NCBI GenBank assembly: GCA_026389285.1
Contig: JAPLID010000064.1
Span: 1 to 59,077, forward strand
From: Cyanobacteriota bacterium
GTDB taxonomy: Bacteria > Cyanobacteriota > Cyanobacteriia > PCC-6307 > Cyanobiaceae
Length of the DNA stretch: 59,077 bases
Direction of reading: 5' to 3'
Below the pieces are notes generated by a model. It had not been told where the DNA came from and searched no databases. It saw only the letters and a list, made by a program, of their open reading frames with translations. Below, piece by piece: positions 16,097 to 25,616 of this stretch (the first letter of the stretch is position 1; every line of letters begins with the position of its first letter). The position numbers and the translations under genes were made by a program.

Positions 16097-16230
16097 TCAC
16101 AGTTTGCCATTGAACGCCTGGTGCAGGAGGGACTTCTTCAGCTCCTCCAGGGCGGCAAGTTTGCGTTCTTAGAGGCGGGTGAGGTGTGAGGGGAAGAGCT
16201 TGTTGTTGACAAAATCCTGCAGGTCATCGC
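16097..16230 (-). pseudogene. hsdS: C-terminal remnant of type I specificity subunit HsdS
   Basis: On the minus strand ERKLAALEELKKSLLHQAFN ends in GKL and a TGA at 16097-16099. This is the well-conserved C-terminal coiled-coil ending of HsdS specificity subunits. An in-frame TAA (16169-16171) interrupts it just upstream, and the preceding codons (LQDFVNNKLFPSHLTRL) do not extend into recognisable target-recognition domains. Together with the HsdR piece at 12.1-12.3 kb it marks both ends of a lost type I restriction system. Confidence 0.6.
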
Positions 16231-16763
16231 CGGGGTCGTCCTGGGGCGACTCTTCAGGGCCGGCCTCGCGCAGGGGGCTCTCGGCGGTGAAGGTCAACGG
16301 GGCAGGGAGCTTTCGGCAAAGAATACCCAGCGTGGTTAGGGCGATTGGCTGGCCGTCTTGGCACAGGCGCAGCCAGGCGCCAGGTGAGGGAGAAGCACAA
16401 GGCCATCACAGCGGCGGCCCATGGACGCTCGTCCTGGCAGGGACGAAATCGATCAAATCACCCTCTGGTTGCTACCGCAAAACCGCGGTTCGGCCCCTAA
16501 GCCAGATGGCGCGATTTTGAGCCGGCCTGCTGGCTTGCAGCCCGCCTTTGCTGCAGCACCCAGGCAACACCCGATCAGCACCTGGAACCAACCCGGACAG
16601 CCAACAATCCTGGGCAACAATGCACGCCAAGTCCCAGCAAGGTTGTGGCCCTGGAGCGGACGTTGCCTTGGCCTGGCTCAGGGGGCGATGCTTCGGAGTG
16701 CCGTGATGGGGCCAAATCGGGTTCGCTTACAGCGACTCCCCAGCCGCCACCGACTCGCCTCCA
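16231..16763. other. Non-coding stretch after the defence graveyard
   Basis: I see no supported gene here. The frames on both strands are short or lack family-like segments, and there is no transposase, tRNA or clear inverted repeat. It probably contains further decayed restriction-gene DNA, but I cannot identify it. Confidence 0.4.
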
Positions 16764-17864
16764 TCACCCCTCCGCCTCGGCCCCCTCCCCCCGCCGCAAG
16801 CGCACGGCCCAGGCGTCGAGAAACGTCTTGCTGCAGCTGGCCACAGGCACCGCCAGCAGCAGGCCCAGCAGCTCGCCGAGCCCCAGCAGGCTGCCAAGGC
16901 GGGCGCCGATCGGCAGACTGATCAGCAGCCAGGCGGGCTGCAGCCCAACGATGCTGCCCATCAACCTCGGCTGGATCACCTGATCCACCACCTGGCCCAC
17001 CGTGATCGCCGCCGCCAGCACCTCCACGCCCTGGCGCGGATCCTGCAGGGCCAGCAGCAGGCTCACCAGCACGATCATCAGCGCACTGGCATAGGGCACC
17101 AGGGTGGTGAAGCCGATCGTGACGGCGAACAGCACGCCATAGGGAATACCCAGATAGGTAAAGACCACGATCTGCAGCAGGCTGAGGATCAGGGCCAGCA
17201 CCACCTGGCCGGCGAAGTAGCCGCGGAAAGTGCGATAAAGGGTGCCGGTCACCAAAGAACGCACCCCTGGCGATAGCCACTCGGCCAGACCTGCGGCGAT
17301 GCGCTCGCCACCCAGCAGCAGGAACACGGTCAGCACCAGCACGATCACGGTGTTGACGGTCAATCCCACGGTGGCGCCCAGCAGGCTGAGCAGCTGCTGG
17401 CTGAGCTGGCTGGCCAATTTGCTGCTGCGACTGATCAGTTCACTGCTGAGATTGCCGAAATCGGTGGGCAGGCCCTTGTTCATCGCCCAGGTCTGCAGAT
17501 CCGACAGCAGGGTTTCGCCCTTGACCAGCCAGCCCGGCAGGGCGGTGATCAGCTCATCGAGCTGGGTGACCAGGCGCGGCAGCAGCCACAACACTGCCAG
17601 CACCACCCCACCGAAGCCGATCCCCAGCACCAGCAGCAACGCCAGGGGGCGCGGCAGCCGTTGATCCACCAGCCAGCGAGTGGGGATGTCGAGCAGGAAA
17701 GCCAGCAGGGCCGCCGTCAGAAACAGGGCGGGGAATGGCGCCAGGGGCACCAGCAGCTGGCGCAGCACCCAGAGATTGAGCACCAGCAGCGGCAGGGCCA
17801 GGCTGATCCGCAACCAGGGGGGCAACACCAACCGCTCGAGCATTGCCTCAGGGGCCCCAGGCAT
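16764..17864 (-). CDS. AI-2E family (PerM-like) membrane permease
   Basis: A 366-residue integral membrane protein of the AI-2E transporter/PerM family. Several strongly hydrophobic helices are visible (LRISLALPLLVLNLWVL, LALLLVLGIGFGGVVLAVLW, and the cluster TVNTVIVLVLTVFLLLGG). The family blocks are present: GYFAGQVVLALILSLLQIVV near residue 225 and GFTTLVPYASALMIVLVSLL after it, with QVIQPRLMGSIVGLQPAWLL near the end. Alternative ATG at 17843 (MLERLVLPPW). Substrate is not predictable; the family includes Na+/H+ antiporters and exporters. It is downstream of purE on the same strand. Confidence 0.88.
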   Translation of the reverse strand: MPGAPEAMLERLVLPPWLRISLALPLLVLNLWVLRQLLVPLAPFPALFLTAALLAFLLDIPTRWLVDQRLPRPLALLLVLGIGFGGVVLAVLWLLPRLVTQLDELITALPGWLVKGETLLSDLQTWAMNKGLPTDFGNLSSELISRSSKLASQLSQQLLSLLGATVGLTVNTVIVLVLTVFLLLGGERIAAGLAEWLSPGVRSLVTGTLYRTFRGYFAGQVVLALILSLLQIVVFTYLGIPYGVLFAVTIGFTTLVPYASALMIVLVSLLLALQDPRQGVEVLAAAITVGQVVDQVIQPRLMGSIVGLQPAWLLISLPIGARLGSLLGLGELLGLLLAVPVASCSKTFLDAWAVRLRRGEGAEAEG

Positions 17865-17943
17865 CAGGGCGGGAACTGGGCTCAGCTTGGCGGCCCGAGC
17901 GGTCCGCCGCCACGGTCTGAGCGCCACGGTTGGTGCACCGGGA

Positions 17944-18567
17944 TCAGCCCCGGTCTCCCATCTGCGCCAGATAGACGGCGCTGCCGAGCTGCTGCAGCCG
18001 CCCGTCCTTGGCCACCACCTGATCGTGCAGATCCGCCTGATAGCGGGCCAGCTCGCCGGCCAGCCGCTCATCGGCGATCGCCAGGATCCGGGCCGCAAGC
18101 AAACCGGCATTGAGGCCATTGCCGATCGCCACCGTGGCGACGGGGATACCGGCCGGCATCTGCACGATCGAATGCAACGAATCCACCCCCGACAGCGCCC
18201 GGCTCTGCACCGGCACGCCGATCACCGGCAACGTGGTGAGCGAGGCCACCATGCCGGGCAGATGGGCGGCGCCGCCGGCACCGGCGATGATCACCTTCAG
18301 GCCCCGGCCGGCGGCGGCCTCGGCGAAGGCCACCATCTCCAACGGCGTGCGATGGGCTGAAAGCACCCGCACCTCGCAGGCCACCCCGAAGTCCTGCAGG
18401 ATCCGCAGCGCCGGCTCCATCGTCGGCAGATCGGAATCGCTGCCCATGATCACCGCCACCCTCGGCGGCGAACCCGGCGGCACACCGCCACCCTGAGGGG
18501 CCGGGGCCGGGTGGGAGCTGCTGGCTGAACCCTGAACCACGGCGGGCGAAGGCGCGGAGGGTGGCAT
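17944..18567 (-). CDS. purE: N5-carboxyaminoimidazole ribonucleotide mutase
   Basis: PurE moves the carboxyl group of N5-CAIR to make CAIR in purine synthesis. The class I motif [17 protein letters not shown] is followed by [39 protein letters not shown] and [20 protein letters not shown], with the catalytic His in SAHRTP. At 207 residues it has a Pro/Ser-rich leader of about 35 residues, longer than usual. Start ATG at 18567 lies only 30 bases from the divergent nagA gene. An internal start cannot be excluded. Confidence 0.95.
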   Translation of the reverse strand: MPPSAPSPAVVQGSASSSHPAPAPQGGGVPPGSPPRVAVIMGSDSDLPTMEPALRILQDFGVACEVRVLSAHRTPLEMVAFAEAAAGRGLKVIIAGAGGAAHLPGMVASLTTLPVIGVPVQSRALSGVDSLHSIVQMPAGIPVATVAIGNGLNAGLLAARILAIADERLAGELARYQADLHDQVVAKDGRLQQLGSAVYLAQMGDRG

Positions 18568-18597
18568 TCTCTCTCCTACGCGTGCTCCCGCCTCCCC

Positions 18598-19788
18598 ATG
18601 CGCTGGCTCACCAACCTGCGCCTGCCTGCCAGCCAGCCCGAGGGCCCGCCCGGGGGCCCGCCCGGGGGCCAGGATCCACAGCGGCGCTGGCGCATCGGCC
18701 TCGATGACGCCGAGCGCATCGCCCTGGTCCAGCCGCTCGATCCAGGCAGCCGCGCCGCCGGCGACGACTGGGGCGGCAACTGGCTCTCGCCCGCCGGGAT
18801 CGATCTGCAGATCAATGGCGGCCTGGGGCTGGCCTTTCCGGAGCTATCGCAAGCCGATCTGCCGCGGCTGGAGCAACTGCTGGAGCAGCTCTGGCGCGAT
18901 GGCGTCGAGGCGATCTGCCCGACCCTGGTCACCTGCGCGGTGGCGCCCCTGCGCCAGGCGCTGACGGTGCTGGCCGAAGCCCGGCGCCGGCACCGGCCAG
19001 GGCGCTGCCGCCTGCTGGGGGCCCATCTGGAGGGACCGTTTCTGGCGCCGGCCCGCCGTGGCGCCCATCCGGTTCAGCATCTCTGCGAGCCCAGCCTGGC
19101 GGCCCTGCAGGAGCGCATCGGCGGCTTTGGCGGCGGCCCCGAAGCCGACATCGCCCTGATGACCCTGGCGCCGGAACTGGCGGGGAGCGCACCGGTGATC
19201 GCCGCCCTGCGGGCCATGGAGGTGGTGGTGAGCCTGGGCCACAGCGCCGCCACCGAAGCGGAGGCCGCCGCCGCATATACCGCTGGCGTGGGCATGCTCA
19301 CCCACGTCTTCAATGCCATGCCGGACATGCATCGCCGCGCGCCGGGGCCGGTGGCGGCAGCCCTGCTGCGCTCGGATGTGGCCCTGGGCCTGATCGCCGA
19401 TGGCGTGCATGTGGCGCCGGCGATGGCGGTGCTGGTGCAGCGCCTGGCCCCCGAACAGGTGGTGATCGTCAGCGATGCCCTGGCCCCCTATGGCCTGGCG
19501 GAGGGCCAGCACCGCTGGGACGAACGGATCCTGACCGTGCGGGACGGCAGCTGCCGGCTGGAGGACGGCACCCTGGCCGGCGTGACCCTGCCGCTGCTGG
19601 AGGGGGTGGTGCGCCTGGCCCGCTGGAGCGGCCAGCCCGGCCAGGCGATTGCGGCGGCCACCCTGCTACCCCGCGGCCTGATGGGTGGCAGCGCCAGAGC
19701 CGAAACGGCGCTGCTGGGGATGGCCCTGGCGGACACCCTGCGCTGGCGGGCCGGCGAGGCCGGTTTGAGCTGGCAGCGCTCAGCCTGA
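18598..19788 (+). CDS. nagA: N-acetylglucosamine-6-phosphate deacetylase
   Basis: NagA removes acetate from GlcNAc-6-phosphate, recycling amino sugars. The amidohydrolase features are complete: [13 protein letters not shown], metal ligands in [18 protein letters not shown] and [35 protein letters not shown] and the catalytic Asp in [10 protein letters not shown]. It is 396 residues, normal length. The first 40 residues contain a short GP repeat ([13 protein letters not shown]). It might serve cell-wall recycling. Confidence 0.93.
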   Translation: MRWLTNLRLPASQPEGPPGGPPGGQDPQRRWRIGLDDAERIALVQPLDPGSRAAGDDWGGNWLSPAGIDLQINGGLGLAFPELSQADLPRLEQLLEQLWRDGVEAICPTLVTCAVAPLRQALTVLAEARRRHRPGRCRLLGAHLEGPFLAPARRGAHPVQHLCEPSLAALQERIGGFGGGPEADIALMTLAPELAGSAPVIAALRAMEVVVSLGHSAATEAEAAAAYTAGVGMLTHVFNAMPDMHRRAPGPVAAALLRSDVALGLIADGVHVAPAMAVLVQRLAPEQVVIVSDALAPYGLAEGQHRWDERILTVRDGSCRLEDGTLAGVTLPLLEGVVRLARWSGQPGQAIAAATLLPRGLMGGSARAETALLGMALADTLRWRAGEAGLSWQRSA

Positions 19789-19841
19789 GCGGGCCGGGCT
19801 CCCTGCCTAGGATCCGGCCCACTGGTGCCTAATCCCGTCCG

Positions 19842-20585
19842 ATGTCCGCCGACCTGCAGGAGGTTCCACCCGATCAGAACAGCGCGCTCCAGGACGCCAA
19901 GCAGAGCGAGAAGGCCGAGGTGCAGGCCTATTTCGAGAGCACCGGCTTCGAGCGCTGGAACCGCATCTACAGCGACAGCGATGAGGTCAACAAGGTCCAG
20001 CGCAACATCCGCATCGGCCATCAGAAGACCGTCGATCAGGTGCTGCTCTGGCTGCAGGAGCAGGGCAACCTGGCAGGCCGCAGCTTCTGCGATGCCGGCT
20101 GCGGTGTAGGCAGCCTCAGCCTGCCGTTGGCCCAGCTGGGGGCGGGTTCGGTGGCCGCCAGCGATCTGTCGGCGGCGATGGTGGCCGAGGCGGCGCGGCG
20201 GGCGGGCGAAGCCGGCATCAGCGGCGAACGGCTCAGCTTCAGCGCCTCGGATCTCGAAAGCCTGCAGGGCCGCTACGACACGGTGATCTGCCTGGATGTG
20301 TTCATCCACTACCCCCAGGTGGCCGCCGAAGAGATGGTCGCGCACCTGGCCGCCATGGCCGATACCCACCTGCTGGTCAGCTTCGCGCCGTACACGCCGC
20401 TGCTCGCCCTGCTCAAGGGCATCGGCCAGCTGTTCCCCGGCCCCAGCAAAACCACCCGGGCCTACACCCTGCGAGAAGACGGCATCGTGGCCGCCGCCGC
20501 CGCCGCCGGCTTCAAGCCCGTGCGCCGCAGCCTCAACCAGGCCCCCTTCTATTTTTCGCGCCTGATCGCCTTCGAGCGGTGCTGA
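19842..20585 (+). CDS. chlM: Magnesium-protoporphyrin IX methyltransferase
   Basis: ChlM methylates Mg-protoporphyrin IX with S-adenosylmethionine, a committed step to chlorophyll. The 247-residue protein has the characteristic N-terminus AYFESTGFERWNRIYSDSDE, then NKVQRNIRIGHQKTVD. The SAM-binding motif FCDAGCGVGSLSLPLAQLGA follows, and the protein ends in RRSLNQAPFYFSRLIAFER. All parts are intact. This is strong evidence for an oxygenic phototroph. It follows nagA with a 53-base gap. Confidence 0.96.
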   Translation: MSADLQEVPPDQNSALQDAKQSEKAEVQAYFESTGFERWNRIYSDSDEVNKVQRNIRIGHQKTVDQVLLWLQEQGNLAGRSFCDAGCGVGSLSLPLAQLGAGSVAASDLSAAMVAEAARRAGEAGISGERLSFSASDLESLQGRYDTVICLDVFIHYPQVAAEEMVAHLAAMADTHLLVSFAPYTPLLALLKGIGQLFPGPSKTTRAYTLREDGIVAAAAAAGFKPVRRSLNQAPFYFSRLIAFERC

Positions 20586-20589
20586 CGCC

Positions 20590-22089
20590 TCAGCGCACCT
20601 CCACCAAGGCCGGCAAGGTCCAGGCCCCGGAGAGCACCGCAGGCTTCGGCCCGTACAGCCGCGCCACGAAGAAGAACGGTCCGGCCGGTGCCGGCAGCCA
20701 ATTGGCGGCCTTGGCCGGGCCGGGATTCTCAGCCTGCAAATAGATCTCCAACGAACCATCGGCGCCGTAACGGAGGCCCGGCGTGCGGTCGCCGATCGAA
20801 TAGCGGTTGATCGGGTTGGGGCTGAGCAGGCGCTGGGGCAGGGTGTACATCGTGATCGACCAGAACTCGCTCACTGGCGGCAGCTGGCCGGCCGGGAAGC
20901 GCAGCAGCCAACGGCGGCGACCGTCGAGCACCTGGCCGTCGGGGCCTTTCTGCTGGGTGGCGTAGAAGGCCTCAGCGCTGCTGTTGCCGTAGATCCCCAA
21001 CATCGCTCCCATGGCGCGATAGGTGAGGTACTCGCTCCCCAGTTCCTCACGGGTGCCGAAGAAGCCCTTGGAACTGCTCTGGGCCAGGGCCTTGGCCTTG
21101 ATCTCCTGGGCCGCCTCCGCCACACCGGTCTCGATTGCGGCCCGGGTGGCGGGATCGAGGCGGGCCGGATCAAAAGGCAGACCAGCACCGATGCCGATCC
21201 GCGCGAAGCGCGCGCGCATCGCCTGCTCGGAGGGCACTGTCGGCATGAACGGCAGCAGGGCGTTGAGATAGCCGATGAAACCGATCCCCTCAGCCGTTTT
21301 GCCATCCCAAGTGGGCCAAGCCACCGCCGGTGCTACGGGCGGCGGGGTGGTGTGGGTGTACGTGGAGAGGGGGATCAACTTGTACTGGGCCTGGATCGCC
21401 TGCAGGGCGGCGACGTCGCCGGGGCCATTGAGCTGGGTACGCGTCAGGGTGCCGATGAAGTCGGTTTCGGCGCGGAACACCCCGGTGATGCCCGGCGGCA
21501 CGACCCCGTGCCAGTGGGGCCCCACGAACAGATAGCGCCCCGCCTGGCGGCCACTGGCCCGCACACCGGTGTAGGCGAAGTTATGGGTGTAGAGGTCAAA
21601 CCACTGGTTGACGTAATACCGGGGCGCCGCCACGGCCGGCAGCTCCAGCACGATCGGCTCGGCGCGCAGATCCAGCCAGGCCCAGGAATAGGGGGTGTCA
21701 TTGTTGGGGGTGACGATGTCAGTGTCGGCCGGGGTGGCAGAACGGCTGTAGTGACGGAAGCGGTTGAAGCCACCCACATAGCCCGGGAAGGCGGGGTTCT
21801 GGGTTTGGTTCCAGAGGGTCTGGTAGCCCTGCAGCGGTGCATAGGCGTAGAGCCAGGCCTCCTTGGCGATCGCCTTCGCTTCGGCGGGGGTGGGGGGCTG
21901 GAGCGCCCCGGGGTTGAAAGCGGGAACGGCCATCGGGGTCGCCAGGCCGGCAGCGTCAAGGACCACCGCGGAGCGGGGTGATGGCGCCGAAACTGGGGCC
22001 GGGTCCGGCAAGGCCGGGACCGCCAGGGCCGGGGCCATCAGGGACACCAGGGGCAGGCCTCCCCCCACCAGTGCCGAAACCAGCCGCAT
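20590..22089 (-). CDS. Secreted DUF1254/DUF1214 protein
   Basis: A 499-residue DUF1254-DUF1214 protein of unknown function. The chosen ATG at 22089 gives a clean signal peptide (MRLVSALVGGGLPLVSLMA and PALA). Reading up to an ATG at 22158 adds a Pro-rich leader of 23 residues. DUF1254 spans the block beginning LYAYAPLQGYQTLWNQTQNP to VTPNNDTPYSWAWLDLRAEP; DUF1214 spans the C-terminus with FWSITMYTLPQRLLSPNPIN and NWLPAPAGPFFFVARLYGP. It sits next to a frameshifted paralogue on the same strand, so they are probably a tandem duplication. It converges on chlM, whose end lies four bases away. Confidence 0.85.
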   Translation of the reverse strand: MRLVSALVGGGLPLVSLMAPALAVPALPDPAPVSAPSPRSAVVLDAAGLATPMAVPAFNPGALQPPTPAEAKAIAKEAWLYAYAPLQGYQTLWNQTQNPAFPGYVGGFNRFRHYSRSATPADTDIVTPNNDTPYSWAWLDLRAEPIVLELPAVAAPRYYVNQWFDLYTHNFAYTGVRASGRQAGRYLFVGPHWHGVVPPGITGVFRAETDFIGTLTRTQLNGPGDVAALQAIQAQYKLIPLSTYTHTTPPPVAPAVAWPTWDGKTAEGIGFIGYLNALLPFMPTVPSEQAMRARFARIGIGAGLPFDPARLDPATRAAIETGVAEAAQEIKAKALAQSSSKGFFGTREELGSEYLTYRAMGAMLGIYGNSSAEAFYATQQKGPDGQVLDGRRRWLLRFPAGQLPPVSEFWSITMYTLPQRLLSPNPINRYSIGDRTPGLRYGADGSLEIYLQAENPGPAKAANWLPAPAGPFFFVARLYGPKPAVLSGAWTLPALVEVR

Positions 22090-22358
22090 GGGTCGCACTT
22101 GGCGTCGATCGCCCGCAGGGCTGGGGCTGGGGCTGGGGAAGAAGGGAGCGAAAGCCATGGCGGAATCGAGTGGCTGAATCGAGGAGAGTTAAGGGAAGGA
22201 CCTGGCTTGGCAGGCTGGGGCTCAACGCTGCGGTGAAGGCCCAGGAGCGGGCGGGATCGGAGCGGATGGGAAACAGAGAACGGCTCAGGCGATCCGGTTA
22301 TGCCCCTGCAGGGACCATCCGAAGGGAGCAGAGGCCCCCAGGATCCCGACCTGGCGCC

Positions 22359-23805
22359 TCAGCGACCCGCCGGAGCCAGCGGCTCGATGTCATTGAGCTG
22401 CCAGCTCTTGGCGAAGTAGGGCTCGGTGGGGCCGTAGAAGCGGAAGTAGGCGAACCAGCCCTTGCCCGGGAGTGTCTGGATCCAGTTGCTGGCGCCAGCC
22501 GGCTTGACTGGGCCGAAGAACACATCCACAGAGCCGTCCGCATTGCTCACCAGTTCGGGCTTGCGGGAGCTGAGGTCGGCTCCGCCCTGGGGCGTGATCA
22601 CCGGGCCGCGGCTGAGGTTGTCGTAGAGGGTGATCGACCAGAACTGCTTCACCGGCGCGCCTGCCGGCACCCGCATGCGGTAGGTGCGGCCGCCATCGAG
22701 CCACTGGCCGCGGCTGTCCTTGGAGGTCTCCAGGTACACCTGGCCGAAGCCCAGCACCCGGCCCTGCATCCCCACCGACATGCCGATCGCTTCATAGAAC
22801 CAATTCCTGGTCGAGGTCGAACAGCACCGCGTACTCCCAGTGCTTGCCGGGATACACCGTGGCTCCGGGGGTGCGCTTGTCGTAGGCGATCGTGCGGGCC
22901 ATCAGATCACCCAGCTGGGCCGCCTCGCTGAGGATCCGCGCCTGGCGGGCATCGGGGTTGAAGGGCTGGCCGGGGACGATGCCCAATGGCGCCAACATGC
23001 CGAACAGCATGCGATCGCGAGGCGCCACCGGCTCGTTGGCGTAGAGCTCACTGAGCAGGCGCCAGTAGGAGAGATCGGTGGGCTGGGCCGATTGCCAGGG
23101 GCGACCGCCCACTTCGCTGTAGCCGGTGGCCGGCGGATTGGCCCGCTGGTTCCAGCCGTAGAGGCGGTGCTGGCGCACGGTGGCCTCGGCCACGGCCTTA
23201 TCCGGCGCTAGGCCCCGGGTGCCGAACCACACCTGGTTGCTGGGGGAGCGGAAGACCCGGTAACCGGGTGCCTCCAGCTCAGGCCCACCCGGGGGAAGGA
23301 TCAGATATTTACCGCCAGCTCCCTGATCAGGGCCGGTCTGGCCCATGTCGGTGATCGGCTGCTGCCAGATGTCCATCACCCCACCGGCGATGAGCCCGGC
23401 CGGCACCTCCACCACCAGGGCCCCCTGGGCCGCCAGATCCCAGAAGCTGAAGGCATAGAGGGTGGTGATGTTGGGGGTGAGCATCCCCGCCTTGTCCTTG
23501 AGGGTGCGATACAGCAGCACGTCGCCGTTGCGCACGCCCAGGGTTTTGGCCTGGACGTCGTAGAGGGCCTTGAAGCCCACCGCTGGCAGGGCCCAGAGAT
23601 AGGACTGGGTGGCCCGCTGCCGGTCCAGTTCGTCGTAGAGCTTTTGGGCGGTGGCGGCGCTGGGGTAGCCGTTCTCGAAACGAAGCTCACCGAGCCCGCT
23701 GGTTGAGATCGCCCCTGCGGGCTGCGGTGCCGCCTGGCCGCCAGCGGCGCCCGCGAGACAACCGGCACAGGCCAGAGCCAGTGAGAGGTAACGGCGCAAA
23801 CCCAT
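22359..23805 (-). pseudogene. DUF1254/DUF1214 protein, frameshifted
   Basis: A second DUF1254 gene. ATG at 23805 gives signal peptide MGLRRYLSLALACAGCLAGA. The N-terminal part continues with LRFENGYPSAATAQKLYDEL and VLLYRTLKDKAGMLTPNITT and stops at 22792 after FDLDQELVL. The C-terminal part resumes in another frame as NWFYEAIGMSVGMQGRVLGF and ends with NWIQTLPGKGWFAYFRFYGP. Skipping one G in the codons after DQ near 22797 restores a single frame, so there is one extra base. Either a recent natural frameshift or a sequencing error. Restored length is about 480 residues. Confidence 0.82.
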
Positions 23806-24019
23806 CAGCCTGCAGAAATCCACACCAATAACTATGGCAAGACCAGCCGCAGAAGGCCACAGCGACAGTCCGGCCGTTGGGGCCAACGGCGCATGATCCT
23901 TGTGCCAATCGCGCACTCCGGACCCTGGCTGAGCCAGTCGATCGGCAGCAAGTAACGGGGTCGAGACAGCCAGAATTGAAGGCACTGCTAGGATTGAATC
24001 GATGAAGGCAGACTTCTAG

Positions 24020-25087
24020 GTGATCAAGTATCTCGGCTCCAAGCGCAAGATCCTACCTAGACTTATGGCAGCATTGAGCAACTTGGAGGGCGTTAAATCC
24101 GTACTGGATGCCTTCTCGGGAACATCAAGAGTTGGCTACGAGCTGAAAAAGAATGGCTATCAGGTCTTCAGCAATGACATCAACCACTATGCCCATATCC
24201 TGGCCCAATGCCATGTGGAAGCCGAAGCAAGCGCCACCGCTTCAACAGCGCGGCACTTGATCGATGAACTCAATCAGATCCCTGGCCAACCAGGCTACAT
24301 CACCGAAACCTACTGCATCAAGAGCCGCTTCTTCCAGCCGCAAAATGGCGAAAAAATTGATGCCATCCGCGACCAGATCGACGCCTGGGATCTGTCGCCG
24401 ATCCTCAAAGCCATCTGCCTCACCGCCCTGATGGAGGCGGCGGATCGCATCGATTCCACCACCGGTGTGCAGATGGCCTATCTCAAGCAATGGGCCAAAC
24501 GCTCCTATAACCCCCTGCAGCTGCGGCTGCCCGCGATGTTGGACGCCGCAGCCGACCGCCCCTGCCGCTCCTACCAGCTGGATGCCCTGGATGCCGCCGC
24601 AACCATCGAGGCCGACTGCGCCTATCTCGACCCCCCTTATAACCAGCACTCCTATCTCGGCAACTACCACATCTGGGAGAGTCTCTGCCGCTGGGATCAA
24701 CCGGAGGTCTATGGCGTGGCCTGCAAACGCATCGACTGCAAGCTCAGCAAGAGCGACTTCAACAGCAAGCCCAGATCCCTACCGGCACTGACCGAGATGA
24801 TCAGCAGACTGCGCTGCCCCAATCTGATTGTCTCCTTCAGCAACGAGGGCTTCATTGATCGCAGCGCCATGGAACAACTGCTGGCCCAAAAGGGTCACCT
24901 GCAAACCATCGAGCTGGATTACAAACGCTATATTGGCGCCCAGATCGGCATCCACAACCCCAATGGGGAACGCATCGGTGTTGTCAGCCATGTGATGAAT
25001 AAAGAATATATTTATCTTGTTTCAGCCCAACCGCTGAACCTGGCCGAAACCGAACAACTCGCCTCCCCACCGATGACCAGCCCTTGA
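24020..25087 (+). CDS. Orphan DNA adenine N6-methyltransferase (D12 class)
   Basis: A 355-residue DNA adenine methylase of the D12 (Dam-like alpha) class. The N-terminus IKYLGSKRKILPRLMAAL and DAFSGTSRVGYELKKNGYQV (SAM motif) precede catalytic DPPY at residues 204-207 in AYLDPPYNQHSYLGNYHIWE. Start is the GTG at 24020. There is no restriction endonuclease gene beside it. It could be a solitary regulatory methylase or the modification half of a lost system. It lies about 215 bases from the divergent DUF1254 pseudogene. Confidence 0.88.
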   Translation: MIKYLGSKRKILPRLMAALSNLEGVKSVLDAFSGTSRVGYELKKNGYQVFSNDINHYAHILAQCHVEAEASATASTARHLIDELNQIPGQPGYITETYCIKSRFFQPQNGEKIDAIRDQIDAWDLSPILKAICLTALMEAADRIDSTTGVQMAYLKQWAKRSYNPLQLRLPAMLDAAADRPCRSYQLDALDAAATIEADCAYLDPPYNQHSYLGNYHIWESLCRWDQPEVYGVACKRIDCKLSKSDFNSKPRSLPALTEMISRLRCPNLIVSFSNEGFIDRSAMEQLLAQKGHLQTIELDYKRYIGAQIGIHNPNGERIGVVSHVMNKEYIYLVSAQPLNLAETEQLASPPMTSP

Positions 25088-25104
25088 GGCCAGGCCAGGC
25101 CCGA

Positions 25105-25458
25105 TCAGAGCTCGAACCGCCACGCGATCAGCGCCAAGCCGCTAAAGGCCCCGACGGCCAGCCCCGGCAGGCCGCCGACCAGAAAAGCCACGATGACAAT
25201 CAGGAGTGCAATCCCTTTCTGCAAATTGCGAAGACCACGATTCAGACGCCTGGATTGCTCGCGCTGCAGAAGCTGACGCCGGCGTTGCTTGAAGACACGA
25301 TAATCATGGATTTCGCTCGTCTCGGAAGCTGAGGCAGCAGCAGCTCCACGCCGATCCTGACTCACGTCTGATTCAGCTGGCTGATGCACATCAGCAATCC
25401 ACCAGCGCGGCACATCATGTCCGTATTTCATGCGGCGGTTGCGCTCTTCCGCTGTCAT
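25105..25458 (-). CDS. Hypothetical membrane protein
   Basis: A 117-residue protein I do not recognise. The first 65 residues are polar with many Arg (HDYRVFKQRRRQLLQREQ); the C-terminus has two hydrophobic segments, GIALLIVIVAFLVGGLPGLA and VGAFSGLALIAWRF. It could be a small cytoplasm-facing anchor. It converges on the methylase with 17 bases between stops. No functional inference is possible. Confidence 0.55.
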   Translation of the reverse strand: MTAEERNRRMKYGHDVPRWWIADVHQPAESDVSQDRRGAAAASASETSEIHDYRVFKQRRRQLLQREQSRRLNRGLRNLQKGIALLIVIVAFLVGGLPGLAVGAFSGLALIAWRFEL

Positions 25459-25616
25459 CGAAGCTCACTCCAAAAAGTAGTGCGTGGCCTACCGATAGCC
25501 TTCGATCCCAAAACCACCGAACCAGCCGCTCGCGGCATCCGGCCATGCATCGATCAGTCCATCGATCAGTTCATCGGGGAGTTTACCGGGAAGATCCCAA
25601 GCATCGGAACGCTCCC

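Noticed and set aside
19488-20759. 423-residue antisense frame over nagA and chlM
   Set aside because: Both genes on the plus strand are complete; the frame has no recognisable domain.
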